A stretch of 64,000 nucleotides of DNA from Pseudomonas sp. dw_612 (GTDB lineage: Bacteria > Pseudomonadota > Gammaproteobacteria > Pseudomonadales > Pseudomonadaceae). The notes beneath the pieces were generated by a model, which saw nothing but the letters and a program-made list of their open reading frames with translations, made no database searches and was not told the origin of the DNA. The stretch lies in contig NZ_JAAVVC010000011.1 in NCBI RefSeq assembly GCF_018449725.1, positions 168,340-232,339 on the forward strand. The letters run 5' to 3'. The translations under genes were made by a program, and so were the position numbers. Below are positions 9,137 through 17,549 of this stretch, one piece after another. How positions within the stretch are numbered: position 1 is the first letter of the stretch; each line of letters begins with the position of its first letter.

Positions 9137-9222
9137 CAGCGGGCTTGCTCGCGAATACGGTGTATCAGTCAACAATGATGTCGTCTGACACTCCCTCTTC
9201 GCGAGCAAGCCCGCTCCCACAA
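9137..9222. repeat. REP pair (inverted)
   Basis: Arms GCGGGCTTGCTCGCGA and TCGCGAGCAAGCCCGC face each other immediately downstream of the kinase gene. The left arm lacks the outer GTGGGAGC part, so it is a slightly degraded copy. Confidence 0.8.
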
Positions 9223-9351
9223 GGGATCTTGGTGGAGCCCACCGACTCTGTGTACCAACCGGTACAAACGCCACATACCCACGACAACTTGCCCCTTGAG
9301 GCTGCATAAGCCGGTGCACTCACCGGTTTTCCGTCCAAAGGAGTGAGCCTT

Positions 9352-10209
9352 ATGATCGGTAGCGTCAGCAGTAACTACACGAGCTATACCAGCACAAGCA
9401 CCAGCAACACGGCGGCCAACGCCGCCCGCCGTGCAGAGTTCCAGAAACAACTGTTAACCAAGCTCGACACCAATGGCGACGGCTCGGTCAGTCAGGACGA
9501 GTTGAAAACCGCCCAGACAGAGAAACCCGACAATCGCCTGTTGGCTGACCTGAGCAAGAACTTCACCGACCTGGACAGCGACGACAGTGGCAGCCTGAGC
9601 AGTGAAGAAATGGCCGCGATGGCACCGCCGTCGCACTCGCAGGATCAGGCGCCGAACACTGATTTGGCCGACGCGCTCCTCGGCGCACTGGACGCCGACG
9701 GCGACGGCAACCTCAGCAGCGATGAACTGAGCAATGGCCTGACCGCCGCCGGCAGCACCGCCGACAGCAAGGAAATCTTCTCGGCCCTGGACAAGAATCA
9801 GGACGGCACCGTCAGCAAGGACGAACTGACCGCCGCCCTGAGCCCGCCGCCACCGCCGCCGCAACAGGCGTCCGGCGACCAATTGTTCAGCCAGCTCGAC
9901 ACCGATAGCGACGGCAGCGTCAGCGCCACCGAACTGAGCAGCGCGTTGCAAGCGAGCACCAGCAGTTCATCGACCTCCACCGACACCAGCGCCGCATTGC
10001 TGAAGATCCTCGACAGCGACAGCAGCGGTGGCGTCAGCAGCGACGAACTCAAAGCCGCCCTGCAGGCGGGTCGCGAGAAAAACAGCGACAGCTCTACCGA
10101 CCAGTCGAATGTGAGCGAAGCGCTGCAGAAAATGATCGCCAATTTGAGCAAGCAGTATTCGCTGGATAACGTGGCGAGCGTGGGCAAGTACCTGAACGTT
10201 ACGAGCTGA
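9352..10209 (+). CDS. EF-hand calcium-binding protein, six loops (XopAW-like)
   Basis: A 285-residue, low-complexity, acidic protein. Six canonical EF-hand loops of the pattern DxDxDGxxxxxE start at about residues 39, 75, 114, 147, 183 and 221, separated by Ser/Ala-rich spacers and a run of prolines (about 165-170). The N-terminus is a Ser/Thr-rich stretch without a classical signal peptide. Similar Pseudomonas proteins are annotated as XopAW-family calcium-binding type III effectors. No secretion genes lie nearby, so an effector role is not supported here; a calcium buffer or extracellular role is as likely. The ATG at 9352 has AAAGGAG nine bases upstream, while the earlier GTG overlaps that ribosome site. 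Confidence 0.88.
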   Translation: MIGSVSSNYTSYTSTSTSNTAANAARRAEFQKQLLTKLDTNGDGSVSQDELKTAQTEKPDNRLLADLSKNFTDLDSDDSGSLSSEEMAAMAPPSHSQDQAPNTDLADALLGALDADGDGNLSSDELSNGLTAAGSTADSKEIFSALDKNQDGTVSKDELTAALSPPPPPPQQASGDQLFSQLDTDSDGSVSATELSSALQASTSSSSTSTDTSAALLKILDSDSSGGVSSDELKAALQAGREKNSDSSTDQSNVSEALQKMIANLSKQYSLDNVASVGKYLNVTS

Positions 10210-10217
10210 CCCAAAAG

Positions 10218-10310
10218 CTTCGCGGGCAAGCCTTGCTCCTACAGGTTTTATGTCGCTCGCATCATCGCGACACGACGATAATCCTGTAGGAGCAAGGCTT
10301 GCCCGCGAAG
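10218..10310. repeat. REP-type pair of the CGGGCAAGCCTTGCTCC family
   Basis: The 28-base arms CTTCGCGGGCAAG...CTACAGG (10218-10245) and their complement (10283-10310) face each other. This family differs from the GGGAGCGGGCTTGCTCGCGA family found elsewhere in the window and also occurs as a half copy at 31-58. Confidence 0.85.
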
Positions 10311-10325
10311 AGGCCTTAAGCCCCA

Positions 10326-10365
10326 ACAAAAAATCCCACTGACCTTCACAGGTTCAGTGGGATTT
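10326..10365 (-). terminator. Rho-independent terminator of the AI-2E family gene
   Basis: The stem AAATCCCACTGAACC-type (10351-10365 against 10331-10344, one bulge) is followed in the leftward direction by a T-run (complement of AAAAAA at 10328-10333). It lies 18 bases beyond the stop of the permease gene. Confidence 0.8.
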
Positions 10366-10382
10366 ATATAAGCAGGGGAATA

Positions 10383-11435
10383 TCAGCGGCGGTCTTCAAC
10401 CCGCGCCTGACTCTTGCTCCAGTCAGTCAACAAGCTATACGCCACCGCCAGCAACGTCGGCCCGATGAACAACCCGATAAACCCGAACGCAATCAACCCG
10501 CCAAACACCCCCAGCAGCACAATCACCAACGGCAGATTCCCGCCGCGACTGATCAGGTATGGCTTCAGCACGTTGTCCACGCCGCTGATGATGAACGTGC
10601 CCCAGATGCCGAGGAACACCGCCATCCCGTACTCACCCTTCCAGGCCAGCCAGGCCGTGGCCGGAATCCAGATCAGCGGCGGTCCCATCGGGATCAGGCT
10701 CAACAGGAACGTCACGATCCCCAGCACCAGCGCCCCGGGAACCCCGGCGATCAGGAAGCCGATCAACGCCAGGATCGCTTGGGCCGCCGCCGTGCCGATC
10801 ACCCCGTTCACCACCCGTTGCACCGTGCCGGCCACCAGTTCGATGTAATACCCGGCGCGGTCACCAATCAGGCGTGACAGCAAGCTATGGACAAACGCCG
10901 CCAGGCGCGGCCCGTCACGGTAGAAAAAGAACACGAAGACAATGCTCAGGGTCAGTTCGAGAATCCCGCCGCCAATCTGCGCACTGCGCGCCAGCAACCA
11001 GTTGCCGACCTGGCCGAGATAAGGTTTGACCGCCAGCATCATCGCCGCGCCCTGCTGGTCGATGCTGTTCCAGATGCCTACCAGCCGCTCGCCCACCAAC
11101 GGCACGCTGACCAGCCAGGCCGGCGCTTCCGGCAGGCCATCGACCTGCACGTCCTTGATGAAGGCCGTGGCATCACGCACGTGGTCCGCCAGGTTGAACC
11201 CGAGCCACACCAGCGGCACCGCCACCAGCAACATCCAGCCCAGGGTCAGCAACGCGGCCGCCAGGGATTCGCGGCCATTGAGCCAACGGGTCAGCAAACG
11301 CATCAGCGGCCAACTGGCAAATGCCAGCACCGCGCCCCAGAACAATGCCGACCAGAACGGCGCCATCACCCAGAAGCTCGCGCCAAACAGCACCAGGAGC
11401 AGAATCTGCACCAACAGCCGATCGTTATTGAGCAT
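10383..11435 (-). CDS. AI-2E family transporter (PerM-like permease)
   Basis: A 350-residue polytopic inner-membrane protein of the AI-2E/PerM family. Hydrophobic segments cluster at about 8-60 and 65-90. After a periplasmic or cytosolic loop (about 90-145) more segments run from 150 to 335, and the conserved region NGVIGTAAAQAILALIGFLIAGVPGALVLG lies mid-protein. Members have been linked to autoinducer-2 export or Na+/H+ antiport; the substrate here is unknown. The terminator at 10326-10365 closes the transcript. It sits 70 bp upstream of the DUF4892 gene on the same strand and is probably transcribed from its own promoter or by read-through. Confidence 0.88.
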   Translation of the reverse strand: MLNNDRLLVQILLLVLFGASFWVMAPFWSALFWGAVLAFASWPLMRLLTRWLNGRESLAAALLTLGWMLLVAVPLVWLGFNLADHVRDATAFIKDVQVDGLPEAPAWLVSVPLVGERLVGIWNSIDQQGAAMMLAVKPYLGQVGNWLLARSAQIGGGILELTLSIVFVFFFYRDGPRLAAFVHSLLSRLIGDRAGYYIELVAGTVQRVVNGVIGTAAAQAILALIGFLIAGVPGALVLGIVTFLLSLIPMGPPLIWIPATAWLAWKGEYGMAVFLGIWGTFIISGVDNVLKPYLISRGGNLPLVIVLLGVFGGLIAFGFIGLFIGPTLLAVAYSLLTDWSKSQARVEDRR

Positions 11436-11504
11436 GTAAGGTCTCGAAAAAGTCAGTCAGCAAAAGAGTAGGCGAACGCGCGGGACGCGTTCGCCAAATG
11501 CAGC

Positions 11505-12323
11505 TTATCGCAACAGTTCGATGTGCAGGCCAGCGCCTTCGACGCTGCCGGTTTCCATGCGCGCCGCGCGTACGCCCAAGGCGATCAGCGATTGACGCCA
11601 GGCTTCGGCCTTGCCCCCGGAAACACTGACTCGCAGCGTGGTGTCCAGGTTCAAACCACGGGAAATCAAACGCAACCAGGTGTCGTCGGGATCGGCATTC
11701 AGTTTCGGGAAGTCGAGCTCACCGGTGCTTTTGAGCTGGCGCAGCAGGGTTGCCGAGGTCGGCAACAAATCCCCCAGCGGCGCTGCCGAGTCAAACTGCT
11801 CAACGTGCAGGTAGGCTTTGCGATTGCCGCGGGTGATGCTGTAAAGCGCCACCAGCGAATTGTCGTTGGGCGCGGCGCGGCGCAGCAGCAAATACGCCTG
11901 TTGATCGTCGGCGCCAAACAGCTTGGCATTGCCGAAGACTTCATTGGCCCACAGGCTGCTTTCACCGCAATCACGGGCCTGGCACCAGAACAGCAATTCG
12001 GCGCCCTGCTTCTGCAAGGCTTCGCGGGCGACGGTAAAGGCTTCGGTGGAGGAATGCTCCGGCGGTAGCTCGTAGGTCACCGAGGTGGTTTGCCCACGGG
12101 CGCTGACCTGACCGTCAAAACGCAACTGGCCGCTGATCTTGCGGATCGAGCCCAGTGGATAGATCCGTTCAAGCTCCACCGGCGGGCGATAGTCGACGAT
12201 CTGCGCATCGGCCAGGCGTGGCACGATCGGCAGGTCCTGGCTGCCCGGAACATCGGCAGCGAACAATAAAGGGCTGAAACAACACAACGCCAACAGGCTG
12301 AGTAAACGCTTAGGCCGGCTCAT
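11505..12323 (-). CDS. DUF4892 protein, exported
   Basis: A 272-residue protein with a clear signal peptide (MSRPKRLLSLLALCCFSPLLFA, cleavage near residue 22). DUF4892 family members are periplasmic or envelope proteins of unknown function found in Pseudomonas. Two cysteines close together (FWCQARDCGES) could form a disulfide. The start at 12323 overlaps the stop of a 22-codon open frame (ATGA), and its own ribosome site is poor. Translation probably depends on coupling to that short frame, which has a strong ribosome site. It is last in a leftward operon behind two alpha/beta hydrolase genes. Confidence 0.85.
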   Translation of the reverse strand: MSRPKRLLSLLALCCFSPLLFAADVPGSQDLPIVPRLADAQIVDYRPPVELERIYPLGSIRKISGQLRFDGQVSARGQTTSVTYELPPEHSSTEAFTVAREALQKQGAELLFWCQARDCGESSLWANEVFGNAKLFGADDQQAYLLLRRAAPNDNSLVALYSITRGNRKAYLHVEQFDSAAPLGDLLPTSATLLRQLKSTGELDFPKLNADPDDTWLRLISRGLNLDTTLRVSVSGGKAEAWRQSLIALGVRAARMETGSVEGAGLHIELLR

Positions 12324-12388
12324 CGGATCAGCATGGCCGGGGCGACCGCGAGGCCATTCGGGGTCGCAGCGGTGTAGAGATTTATCAT
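12320..12388 (-). pseudogene. 22-codon remnant of a glutathione S-transferase gene, or leader ORF
   Basis: The frame has a strong ribosome site (AAAAGGGAG) and starts with residues MINLYTAATPNG, the typical first beta strand of YfcG/YghU-like glutathione S-transferases. Then it departs from the family and ends after 22 codons, its stop overlapping the start of the DUF4892 gene. I infer that a GST gene was internally deleted and its translation start kept, so it now drives the DUF4892 gene. A functional leader peptide is the alternative. Confidence 0.5.
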
Positions 12389-12438
12389 GGTTGTCTCCCT
12401 TTTCAACCCGCCCAGCCTCGACAGTTGCCCGGCGCAAG

Positions 12439-13290
12439 TCAAGGAACGGCGAAGAACCGATTGAAACAGTCTGCGACAAGGTCGGCACCGGACTCGTCAT
12501 TCAGGTGCAAATGATGGCCGCCTGGCAGCTGTTCACGGCTAAAGGGTAGACGCTCCAGCAACTCGGGATGTTTGGCGAGCATGCCGTCAGCCGCAACCAC
12601 CAACAGCGCAGGACAAGTGATCCGCTCAACGAAAGCCATGGCTTGTTCTTGTGTCAGACGCAGCGGCGACGGCAGCGTGAGACGGCTGTCGGTGCGCCAG
12701 GTGTAACCGCCCGGCACCGGCATCAGCCCCCGTTGCGCCAACAGTTCGGCGGCTTCGCGACTGACCGCCACCAAGCCTTTCATCCGCGCTTCGATGGCCC
12801 GGTCCAGCGTGCTGTAGACCGGTTTGCGCTTCTCCCGCAGGTCCAGTTGCGCTTGCAGGGCCATGCCCATGCGCTCGGCCGCATTTTCGCCTTTGTCTGT
12901 AGGAGGAATGACGCCATCGATCAACGCCAGGTGCGTGACCCGCTCCGGCATCGACCCGGCGATGATCAACGACGCAATCGCGCCCATGGAGTGGCCCAAC
13001 AGCGCAAACCGCTTGAGTCCAAGCTGTTCGGCGACTTGCAGCACGTCATGGGCGTAATCCCACATCGCGTAGCCGGCGCCGCTCGGCCGATGCCCGGAGT
13101 GGCCGTGACCGGCCATGTCCAGGGCGATGATGCGCAAGCCTTTGAGCTTGGGCGCCAACCGCGCAAAGCTGTTGGCGTTATCGAGCCAGCCGTGCAAAGC
13201 GATCACCGGCAAGCCATCTTCGGGACCAAACAGATGCGCCGCCAGCTCGATGTGCGGCAGGCTCAGGCGAACTTCTTCGACGCTGCTCAT
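12439..13290 (-). CDS. Alpha/beta hydrolase
   Basis: A 283-residue cytosolic alpha/beta-fold hydrolase. It has the oxyanion-hole motif HGWLDN (about residue 29), the nucleophile elbow GHSMGA (Ser at about 97), and a C-terminal catalytic His in GGHHLHLND. It is most like small ester or lipid hydrolases annotated as probable hydrolases in Pseudomonas. The substrate is not inferable. The start overlaps the stop of the preceding hydrolase gene by four bases (ATGA), so the two are translationally coupled. The 112-residue upstream extension of the frame is out of family and overlaps that gene. Confidence 0.9.
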   Translation of the reverse strand: MSSVEEVRLSLPHIELAAHLFGPEDGLPVIALHGWLDNANSFARLAPKLKGLRIIALDMAGHGHSGHRPSGAGYAMWDYAHDVLQVAEQLGLKRFALLGHSMGAIASLIIAGSMPERVTHLALIDGVIPPTDKGENAAERMGMALQAQLDLREKRKPVYSTLDRAIEARMKGLVAVSREAAELLAQRGLMPVPGGYTWRTDSRLTLPSPLRLTQEQAMAFVERITCPALLVVAADGMLAKHPELLERLPFSREQLPGGHHLHLNDESGADLVADCFNRFFAVP

Positions 13291-14093
13291 GCGCAATCCT
13301 GCTGGCGGCGACCTTCCCAGCGGCTGAACAGGTTTTTCAGCAGCGTGGCGGTGTCTTGCGGACGTTCGAGCGGAAACATGTGGCCGCCGGGCATGGTCAG
13401 GGATTCGCCCAACGGCATGCGTCCGACGGAGCTGGCGTGATGGCGCATGACCACGCGGCTGTTGTTCCCGCGCACCACCGCCAGCGGTACTTTCAACTGC
13501 CGTGCGCGACCGGGGCTGGTGTGCGGCACGCCTCGGTAAATGCTGATTTCCGTGGCCGGATCGAAGCGCAGGCGCAGCTTGTCGCCGACCTTGTGCAAAC
13601 CGTGTTGCAGGTAGGCGTCGAAGCATTCCGGATCGAACCCGCGAAACAGGGTTTTGCCGGAGAAGTAGCGGCGGGCGCTGTCCAGGTCGGCAAACTCTTC
13701 ACGCCGGCCCAGGGTGCGACCGGCCGGCGTCAGGCGATCGATGAAGCCGAAACGCTTGGCGGCAAGGATCACCCATTGATCGGCGCGGGTCAGCACCGGC
13801 GAATCGAGCATCACCACGCCGCGATACAACTCGGGGCAACGCAGGGCTGCGTGCAGGTGCAGCACACCACCAAAGGAATGGCCGACGCCCCAGACCGGTT
13901 CCGGTTGGCGCTTGAGGTGATGGATCAACTCATCCACCAGGTTGCGCCAGTTGTCATCGGCTGGAAAACGCGGGTCATGGGCGTGTTGCTCCAGATGCGT
14001 CACCTGATATTCGGGCGCCAACGCCGCGAACAACTTGCCGTAGGTCCCCGAAGGAAAACCATTGGCGTGGGCGAAAAAGATCTGCTGCGACAT
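13287..14093 (-). CDS. Alpha/beta hydrolase
   Basis: A 268-residue alpha/beta hydrolase, first gene of a leftward operon. The N-terminal strand with FFAHANGFPSGTY is typical of a subgroup of proteobacterial hydrolases. The nucleophile elbow is GHSFGG (Ser at about 85), and the catalytic His lies in MPGGHMFPLERP near residue 247. It differs clearly from the following hydrolase in its lid region, so the pair is not a recent duplication. The start at 14093 is chosen from family length, and the ribosome site is weak. Substrate unknown. Confidence 0.88.
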   Translation of the reverse strand: MSQQIFFAHANGFPSGTYGKLFAALAPEYQVTHLEQHAHDPRFPADDNWRNLVDELIHHLKRQPEPVWGVGHSFGGVLHLHAALRCPELYRGVVMLDSPVLTRADQWVILAAKRFGFIDRLTPAGRTLGRREEFADLDSARRYFSGKTLFRGFDPECFDAYLQHGLHKVGDKLRLRFDPATEISIYRGVPHTSPGRARQLKVPLAVVRGNNSRVVMRHHASSVGRMPLGESLTMPGGHMFPLERPQDTATLLKNLFSRWEGRRQQDCA

Positions 14094-14256
14094 ACCGGTC
14101 AATCCATGGGCGAGAAACGTGCGTTGATTGTCCGTAAGACCACGCCTTACAGCAATGACTGTAACTGACAGGAAGGGTGACAGTCTGGCCATGGCTATGA
14201 GTCATTCAGCCTTGGCGCAGAACCCAGTGGCGAGCGAGCTTGCTCGCGCTCGGCTC

Positions 14257-14391
14257 ATGTAGCAGCTGGCGAAGCCTGCGTTCGGCTGCGCAGCAGTCGT
14301 CAATTCAGACGACTCGGTGTGTCTGATGCACCGGGTTCTCAGGTTTCACGACTGCTGCGCAGCCGAACGCAGGCTTCGCCAGCTGCTACAT
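14257..14391. repeat. Long inverted repeat, family C (TGTAGCAGCTGGCGAAGCC)
   Basis: Outer arms of about 42 bases are near-perfect complements around a central region of about 45 bases. The same arm recurs at 39375, 41962, 45904 and 56325. It ends ten bases from the thioesterase stop, so it lies in the 3' untranslated region of that gene. The gap 14094-14400 holds only this repeat and a short degraded REP (14231-14249). Confidence 0.85.
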
Positions 14392-14400
14392 GGAATCGCA

Positions 14401-14844
14401 TCAACGCGCAGGTGGATTCTCACCCAACGGCACCACCGCCATGGTCAGCCGCGAAATGCAACTGGCCTTGCCTTCGTCGCTGGTCAAGCGGATATCCCAG
14501 ACATGCGTCGTACGGCCGATATGAATCGCCTTGGCCACCGCCGACACCCGCCCACTGCGCAAGCCGCGCAGGTGGTTGGCGTTGATTTCCAGGCCGACGC
14601 AGTAAAACTTGCTGGCGTCGATGCACAGGTAACTCGCCATTGAACCGACCGTTTCCGCCAGCACCACCGAAGCGCCGCCGTGCAGCAGGCCGTAGGGCTG
14701 ATGCGTGCGATGGTCGATGACCATGCTCGCGGTCAGGGACTCGTCGTCGAAGGCTTCGAAGCGAATATCCAGCACTTCGCCGATGGTGTTTTTCTGGATG
14801 GCATTCAATTGTTCAATGTTGGGAGCGGTACGCCACAGACTCAT
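14401..14844 (-). CDS. PaaI/YdiI-type hotdog-fold acyl-CoA thioesterase
   Basis: A 147-residue hotdog-fold enzyme that hydrolyses acyl-CoA thioesters in the cytosol. The signature HGGASVVLAETVGS (about residues 55-68) carries the catalytic Glu used by the YdiI/EntH group, whose members act on 1,4-dihydroxy-2-naphthoyl-CoA or aromatic and medium-chain acyl-CoA. Ribosome site GGAAG precedes the ATG. It follows the acyl-CoA synthetase gene on the opposite side: the synthetase ends 32 bp upstream... both genes run leftward with the thioesterase downstream, so they are likely co-transcribed and act on the same acyl-CoA pool. Confidence 0.9.
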   Translation of the reverse strand: MSLWRTAPNIEQLNAIQKNTIGEVLDIRFEAFDDESLTASMVIDHRTHQPYGLLHGGASVVLAETVGSMASYLCIDASKFYCVGLEINANHLRGLRSGRVSAVAKAIHIGRTTHVWDIRLTSDEGKASCISRLTMAVVPLGENPPAR

Positions 14845-14876
14845 CGCTGACTTCCTTTATTGATGTTGTTCGTCGC

Positions 14877-16544
14877 TCAATCCTGCCACAGCACCGCTTC
14901 GTTGCGCTCGCTCCATTCTTCGAAACGGGCGCCATACGCCGCTTCGATCACGTTGCGCTTGATCTTCAGGGTCGGCGTGAGGAAGCCGTTTTCCACAGCC
15001 CAGCTGTCCTTGACCACCACCAGCCGGCGCAAGCGTTCATGTTTGTCGAGGGCACCGTTGACCTCTTCCAGGAGTTTTTCCAGGCTCGAATGCAAACCCG
15101 CACGCGCCGTGCCGATTGCGTCCTGCTGGCCGACCGCCGAGAGCACGCACAATCCCAGCGGCGCGCTCAATCCATCGCCGACCACGCACACCTGTTCGAT
15201 CCGCGAATGCACCGCCAGGCGATTTTCGATCGGTGCCGGGGCCACGTATTTGCCTTTGCTGGTCTTGAAGATTTCCTTCAGACGCCCGGTCAGGCGCAGG
15301 TTGCCTTCGGCGTCTTGTTCGCCCTTGTCACCGGTACGCAGGAAGCCGTCTTCGGTGAGGGTGTCGGCGGTTTTCTCCGGTTCCTTGAAATAGCCGAGCA
15401 TGGTCGCACCGCTACGCACCATCACCTCGCCCGTCTCGGCGATCCGCACTTCAACCTCGGGACAGGGCTTGCCGATCCAGCCCGGTTTGTCGTCTCCGGG
15501 GCGACCGATGTGCGAATAACCACAGCTCTCGGTCATGCCGTACACCTCCAGCACGTCCAGCCCCAGTTTGCGGTACCACAGCAACAAGGTCTGCGGCACC
15601 GGGGCCGCGCCGGACAAGGCAATGCGCAACGCATCCAGCCCCAGCCCGGCGAGGACTTTGTGCCCTACCCGCTTGCCGATGATCGGCAGACCGAGCAGGA
15701 AATCGAGGCGCTTCGCCGGGATCTTGCTGTACACGCCCATCTGGAATTTGGTCCAGATGCGCGGCACGCCGAACATCGCTGTCGGCCGGGCACGCTGCAA
15801 GTCGGTGAGGAACGTGTCGAGGCTCTCGGCAAAGAATACGGTTTGCCCGGTATAGATCGATGCGAGTTCGACGAACATCCGCTCGGCGACGTGGCACAGC
15901 GGCAAGTAGGACAGCAATCGGTCCGACTCATTGAGGCCGAACAACTGCGTGCCACGGGTGGTGGCGAAACCGAGGTTGCCGAAACTGTGCATCACACCTT
16001 TGGGCAGGCCGGTGGTGCCGGAGGTGTAGATGATGGTCGCCAACTGCTCGGCGGTCGGTTTCGGGTCGTCCTGGATCGGCGAGCTCTTGAGCAAATCGTC
16101 CCAACTGAAAGCGAAAGTGCCGGGCGGATGCAGTGGCAGGCTGATGGTCGGCAGGTCGGGGCTGACCCCGCGAGACATGCCGGGCCAGTCATCCAGTTTG
16201 CCGATGAACGCCAGCGCAGCTTCGGAGTGCTCGAGCACTTGGGCCACGGACTCGGCGGTGAGGTTGGGGTACAGCGGCACCGAGACATGCCCGGCCATCC
16301 AGATTGCCAGGTCGGCGATGATCCAGTGGGCGCAGTTTTTAGAGATCAGGGCGATGTGGCTGCCTTGGGGCAGTTCCCGGGCACGCAGCCAATGGGCGGC
16401 GCAACGGGCCTGATGGCCGACATCTTCCCAAGTCAGGGTTTCGACCTGGCCACCGCCCACCGGCTGGACCAGAAACCGCTGGCGCGGATGGCGGGCTTCA
16501 CGCTCGTAGAACACGTCCAGCGGCAAACGAAAGGCAGCAGACAT
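14877..16544 (-). CDS. AMP-binding long-chain acyl-CoA synthetase
   Basis: A 555-residue adenylate-forming enzyme that activates carboxylic acids, probably fatty acids, to acyl-CoA through an acyl-AMP. The phosphate loop YTSGTTGLPKGV lies near residue 175, the adenine-binding segment YGMTESCG in the middle, and the hinge RTGDKGEQD followed by GRLKEIFKTSKGKYVAP towards the C-terminus. The last motif with IF is typical of long-chain (FACS) members. The start at 16544 has AGGAG eight bases upstream. A near-perfect palindrome at 16581-16608 lies 37 bp upstream of the start and probably binds a TetR-type repressor. Groups with the downstream thioesterase gene. Confidence 0.92.
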   Translation of the reverse strand: MSAAFRLPLDVFYEREARHPRQRFLVQPVGGGQVETLTWEDVGHQARCAAHWLRARELPQGSHIALISKNCAHWIIADLAIWMAGHVSVPLYPNLTAESVAQVLEHSEAALAFIGKLDDWPGMSRGVSPDLPTISLPLHPPGTFAFSWDDLLKSSPIQDDPKPTAEQLATIIYTSGTTGLPKGVMHSFGNLGFATTRGTQLFGLNESDRLLSYLPLCHVAERMFVELASIYTGQTVFFAESLDTFLTDLQRARPTAMFGVPRIWTKFQMGVYSKIPAKRLDFLLGLPIIGKRVGHKVLAGLGLDALRIALSGAAPVPQTLLLWYRKLGLDVLEVYGMTESCGYSHIGRPGDDKPGWIGKPCPEVEVRIAETGEVMVRSGATMLGYFKEPEKTADTLTEDGFLRTGDKGEQDAEGNLRLTGRLKEIFKTSKGKYVAPAPIENRLAVHSRIEQVCVVGDGLSAPLGLCVLSAVGQQDAIGTARAGLHSSLEKLLEEVNGALDKHERLRRLVVVKDSWAVENGFLTPTLKIKRNVIEAAYGARFEEWSERNEAVLWQD

Positions 16545-16580
16545 GCGGCTTGCTCCTGTGTTTTGGTCTGGAGCAAGCGT

Positions 16581-16608
16581 AGTCAACCAAGCAAGTGCTT
16601 GGTTAACT
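16581..16608. promoter_or_regulatory. Palindromic operator, TetR type, upstream of the acyl-CoA synthetase gene
   Basis: AACCAAGCA (16585-16593) and TGCTTGGTT (16596-16604) are perfect arms around two bases, and matches continue outward to 16581 and 16608. Its size and position are typical of TetR operators controlling fatty-acid degradation genes in Pseudomonas. The regulator gene is not in the window. Confidence 0.65.
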
Positions 16609-16623
16609 ATTTGTAAGCAAGAT

Positions 16624-16719
16624 CAAAAGATCGCAGCCTCGTTGCACTCGTCAGCTCCTACAGGGCAATGCGGAACCCATGTAGGAGTTGACGAGTGCAA
16701 CGAGGCTGCGATCTTTTGC
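16624..16719. repeat. Long inverted repeat, family D (CAAAAGATCGCAG ends)
   Basis: The arms run from CAAAAGATCGCAGCC through CTCCTACA and back (16680-16719), almost completely complementary, between the synthetase promoter and sixA. A sister copy is at 29001-29081. Confidence 0.85.
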
Positions 16720-16721
16720 TT

Positions 16722-17174
16722 TTACGGGTGCTTGATGCCGTTGAGCTTCATCGCCCCCGCCAGCGGCCCCTCGCCTTCGAGTTCGGCCAGGCCGGCGGTT
16801 TTCACCGCTTCCGGGTCCTGGACGTGACCGTGCTGCAGGTAACCCAGCAAATTGCCCACCAGCGGGTTATGGCTGACGAGCAAGGCGTGATCGACCGACA
16901 CCAACTGCTCGGCCACCGCTTGTGGACGATTGTCGGGGGTCAGCCACTCGACCGTACGGATCTCGGGGGCGAACCCCAGCGCCGTGCGCACGATTTCCGC
17001 GGTTTCCTGCGCGCGCAGGTACGGACTGGCATAGATGGCCGTAATCGGGCGACCGATCAACTCGGCGGCAGTGCGCAGTACTTCTTCACGCCCGTGGGCG
17101 GTCAGTGCCCGCTCGGAATCCGGACGCGTGCCGTGTGGCTCGGCTTCACCATGACGCAATACCCAGAGTTTCAT
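16722..17174 (-). CDS. sixA: Phosphohistidine phosphatase SixA
   Basis: A 150-residue histidine phosphatase (phosphoglycerate-mutase fold) that removes phosphate from phosphohistidine. E. coli SixA acts on ArcB and on the nitrogen phosphotransferase system. The RHGEA motif with the nucleophilic His at residue 8 is intact, as is the second His in VSHNP (about 100). Length is normal. It overlaps the DUF4389 gene upstream by four bases (ATGA), so the two are translationally coupled. It is the last gene of the gpsA, DUF4389, sixA run. In a window full of kinases a direct partner cannot be picked out. Confidence 0.93.
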   Translation of the reverse strand: MKLWVLRHGEAEPHGTRPDSERALTAHGREEVLRTAAELIGRPITAIYASPYLRAQETAEIVRTALGFAPEIRTVEWLTPDNRPQAVAEQLVSVDHALLVSHNPLVGNLLGYLQHGHVQDPEAVKTAGLAELEGEGPLAGAMKLNGIKHP

Positions 17175-17518
17175 AGTTTCGGTTCCTCATCTCGAGCCGG
17201 ATGTGGAGCAGGCGCCACCACATGCGGCGCTTCACCTTCCGGTGTACGCGGCGTCGGCCAGTCGGCGAACGGCCAGGGCTTCTGGTCGCTGTGAAACGTG
17301 CCGAAACGACCGATCTGCGCCAGGAACTGGCTCAGGCTGTCGCCGAAGTTCATCAGGCTGGCGCTCGGGGCGCCATAAATCAAACGATAGATCAACTGCA
17401 CCAGCACCACCGCGCCGAGGATGAATTGCGCCACTTGCCAGACCAGCAAGAAAACGATCATCCACAACACCCGCAGCAGGATGGATTCATACTTGGCTTC
17501 CACTTTCGGATCGTTCAT
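17171..17518 (-). CDS. DUF4389 membrane protein
   Basis: A 115-residue protein with one long hydrophobic stretch (about 13-42, possibly two close helices) followed by an amphipathic segment and a Pro-rich tail. DUF4389 has no assigned function. The start at 17518 is supported by the GGGAG ribosome site ten bases upstream. It lies 31 bp after gpsA and overlaps sixA. This order is conserved in pseudomonads from memory (PA1613 region), suggesting a role linked to the membrane or phospholipid, but this is inference. Confidence 0.85.
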   Translation of the reverse strand: MNDPKVEAKYESILLRVLWMIVFLLVWQVAQFILGAVVLVQLIYRLIYGAPSASLMNFGDSLSQFLAQIGRFGTFHSDQKPWPFADWPTPRTPEGEAPHVVAPAPHPARDEEPKL

Positions 17519-17549
17519 GTCCCGTTCTCCCTGCCCTTGGATTAAGTAT

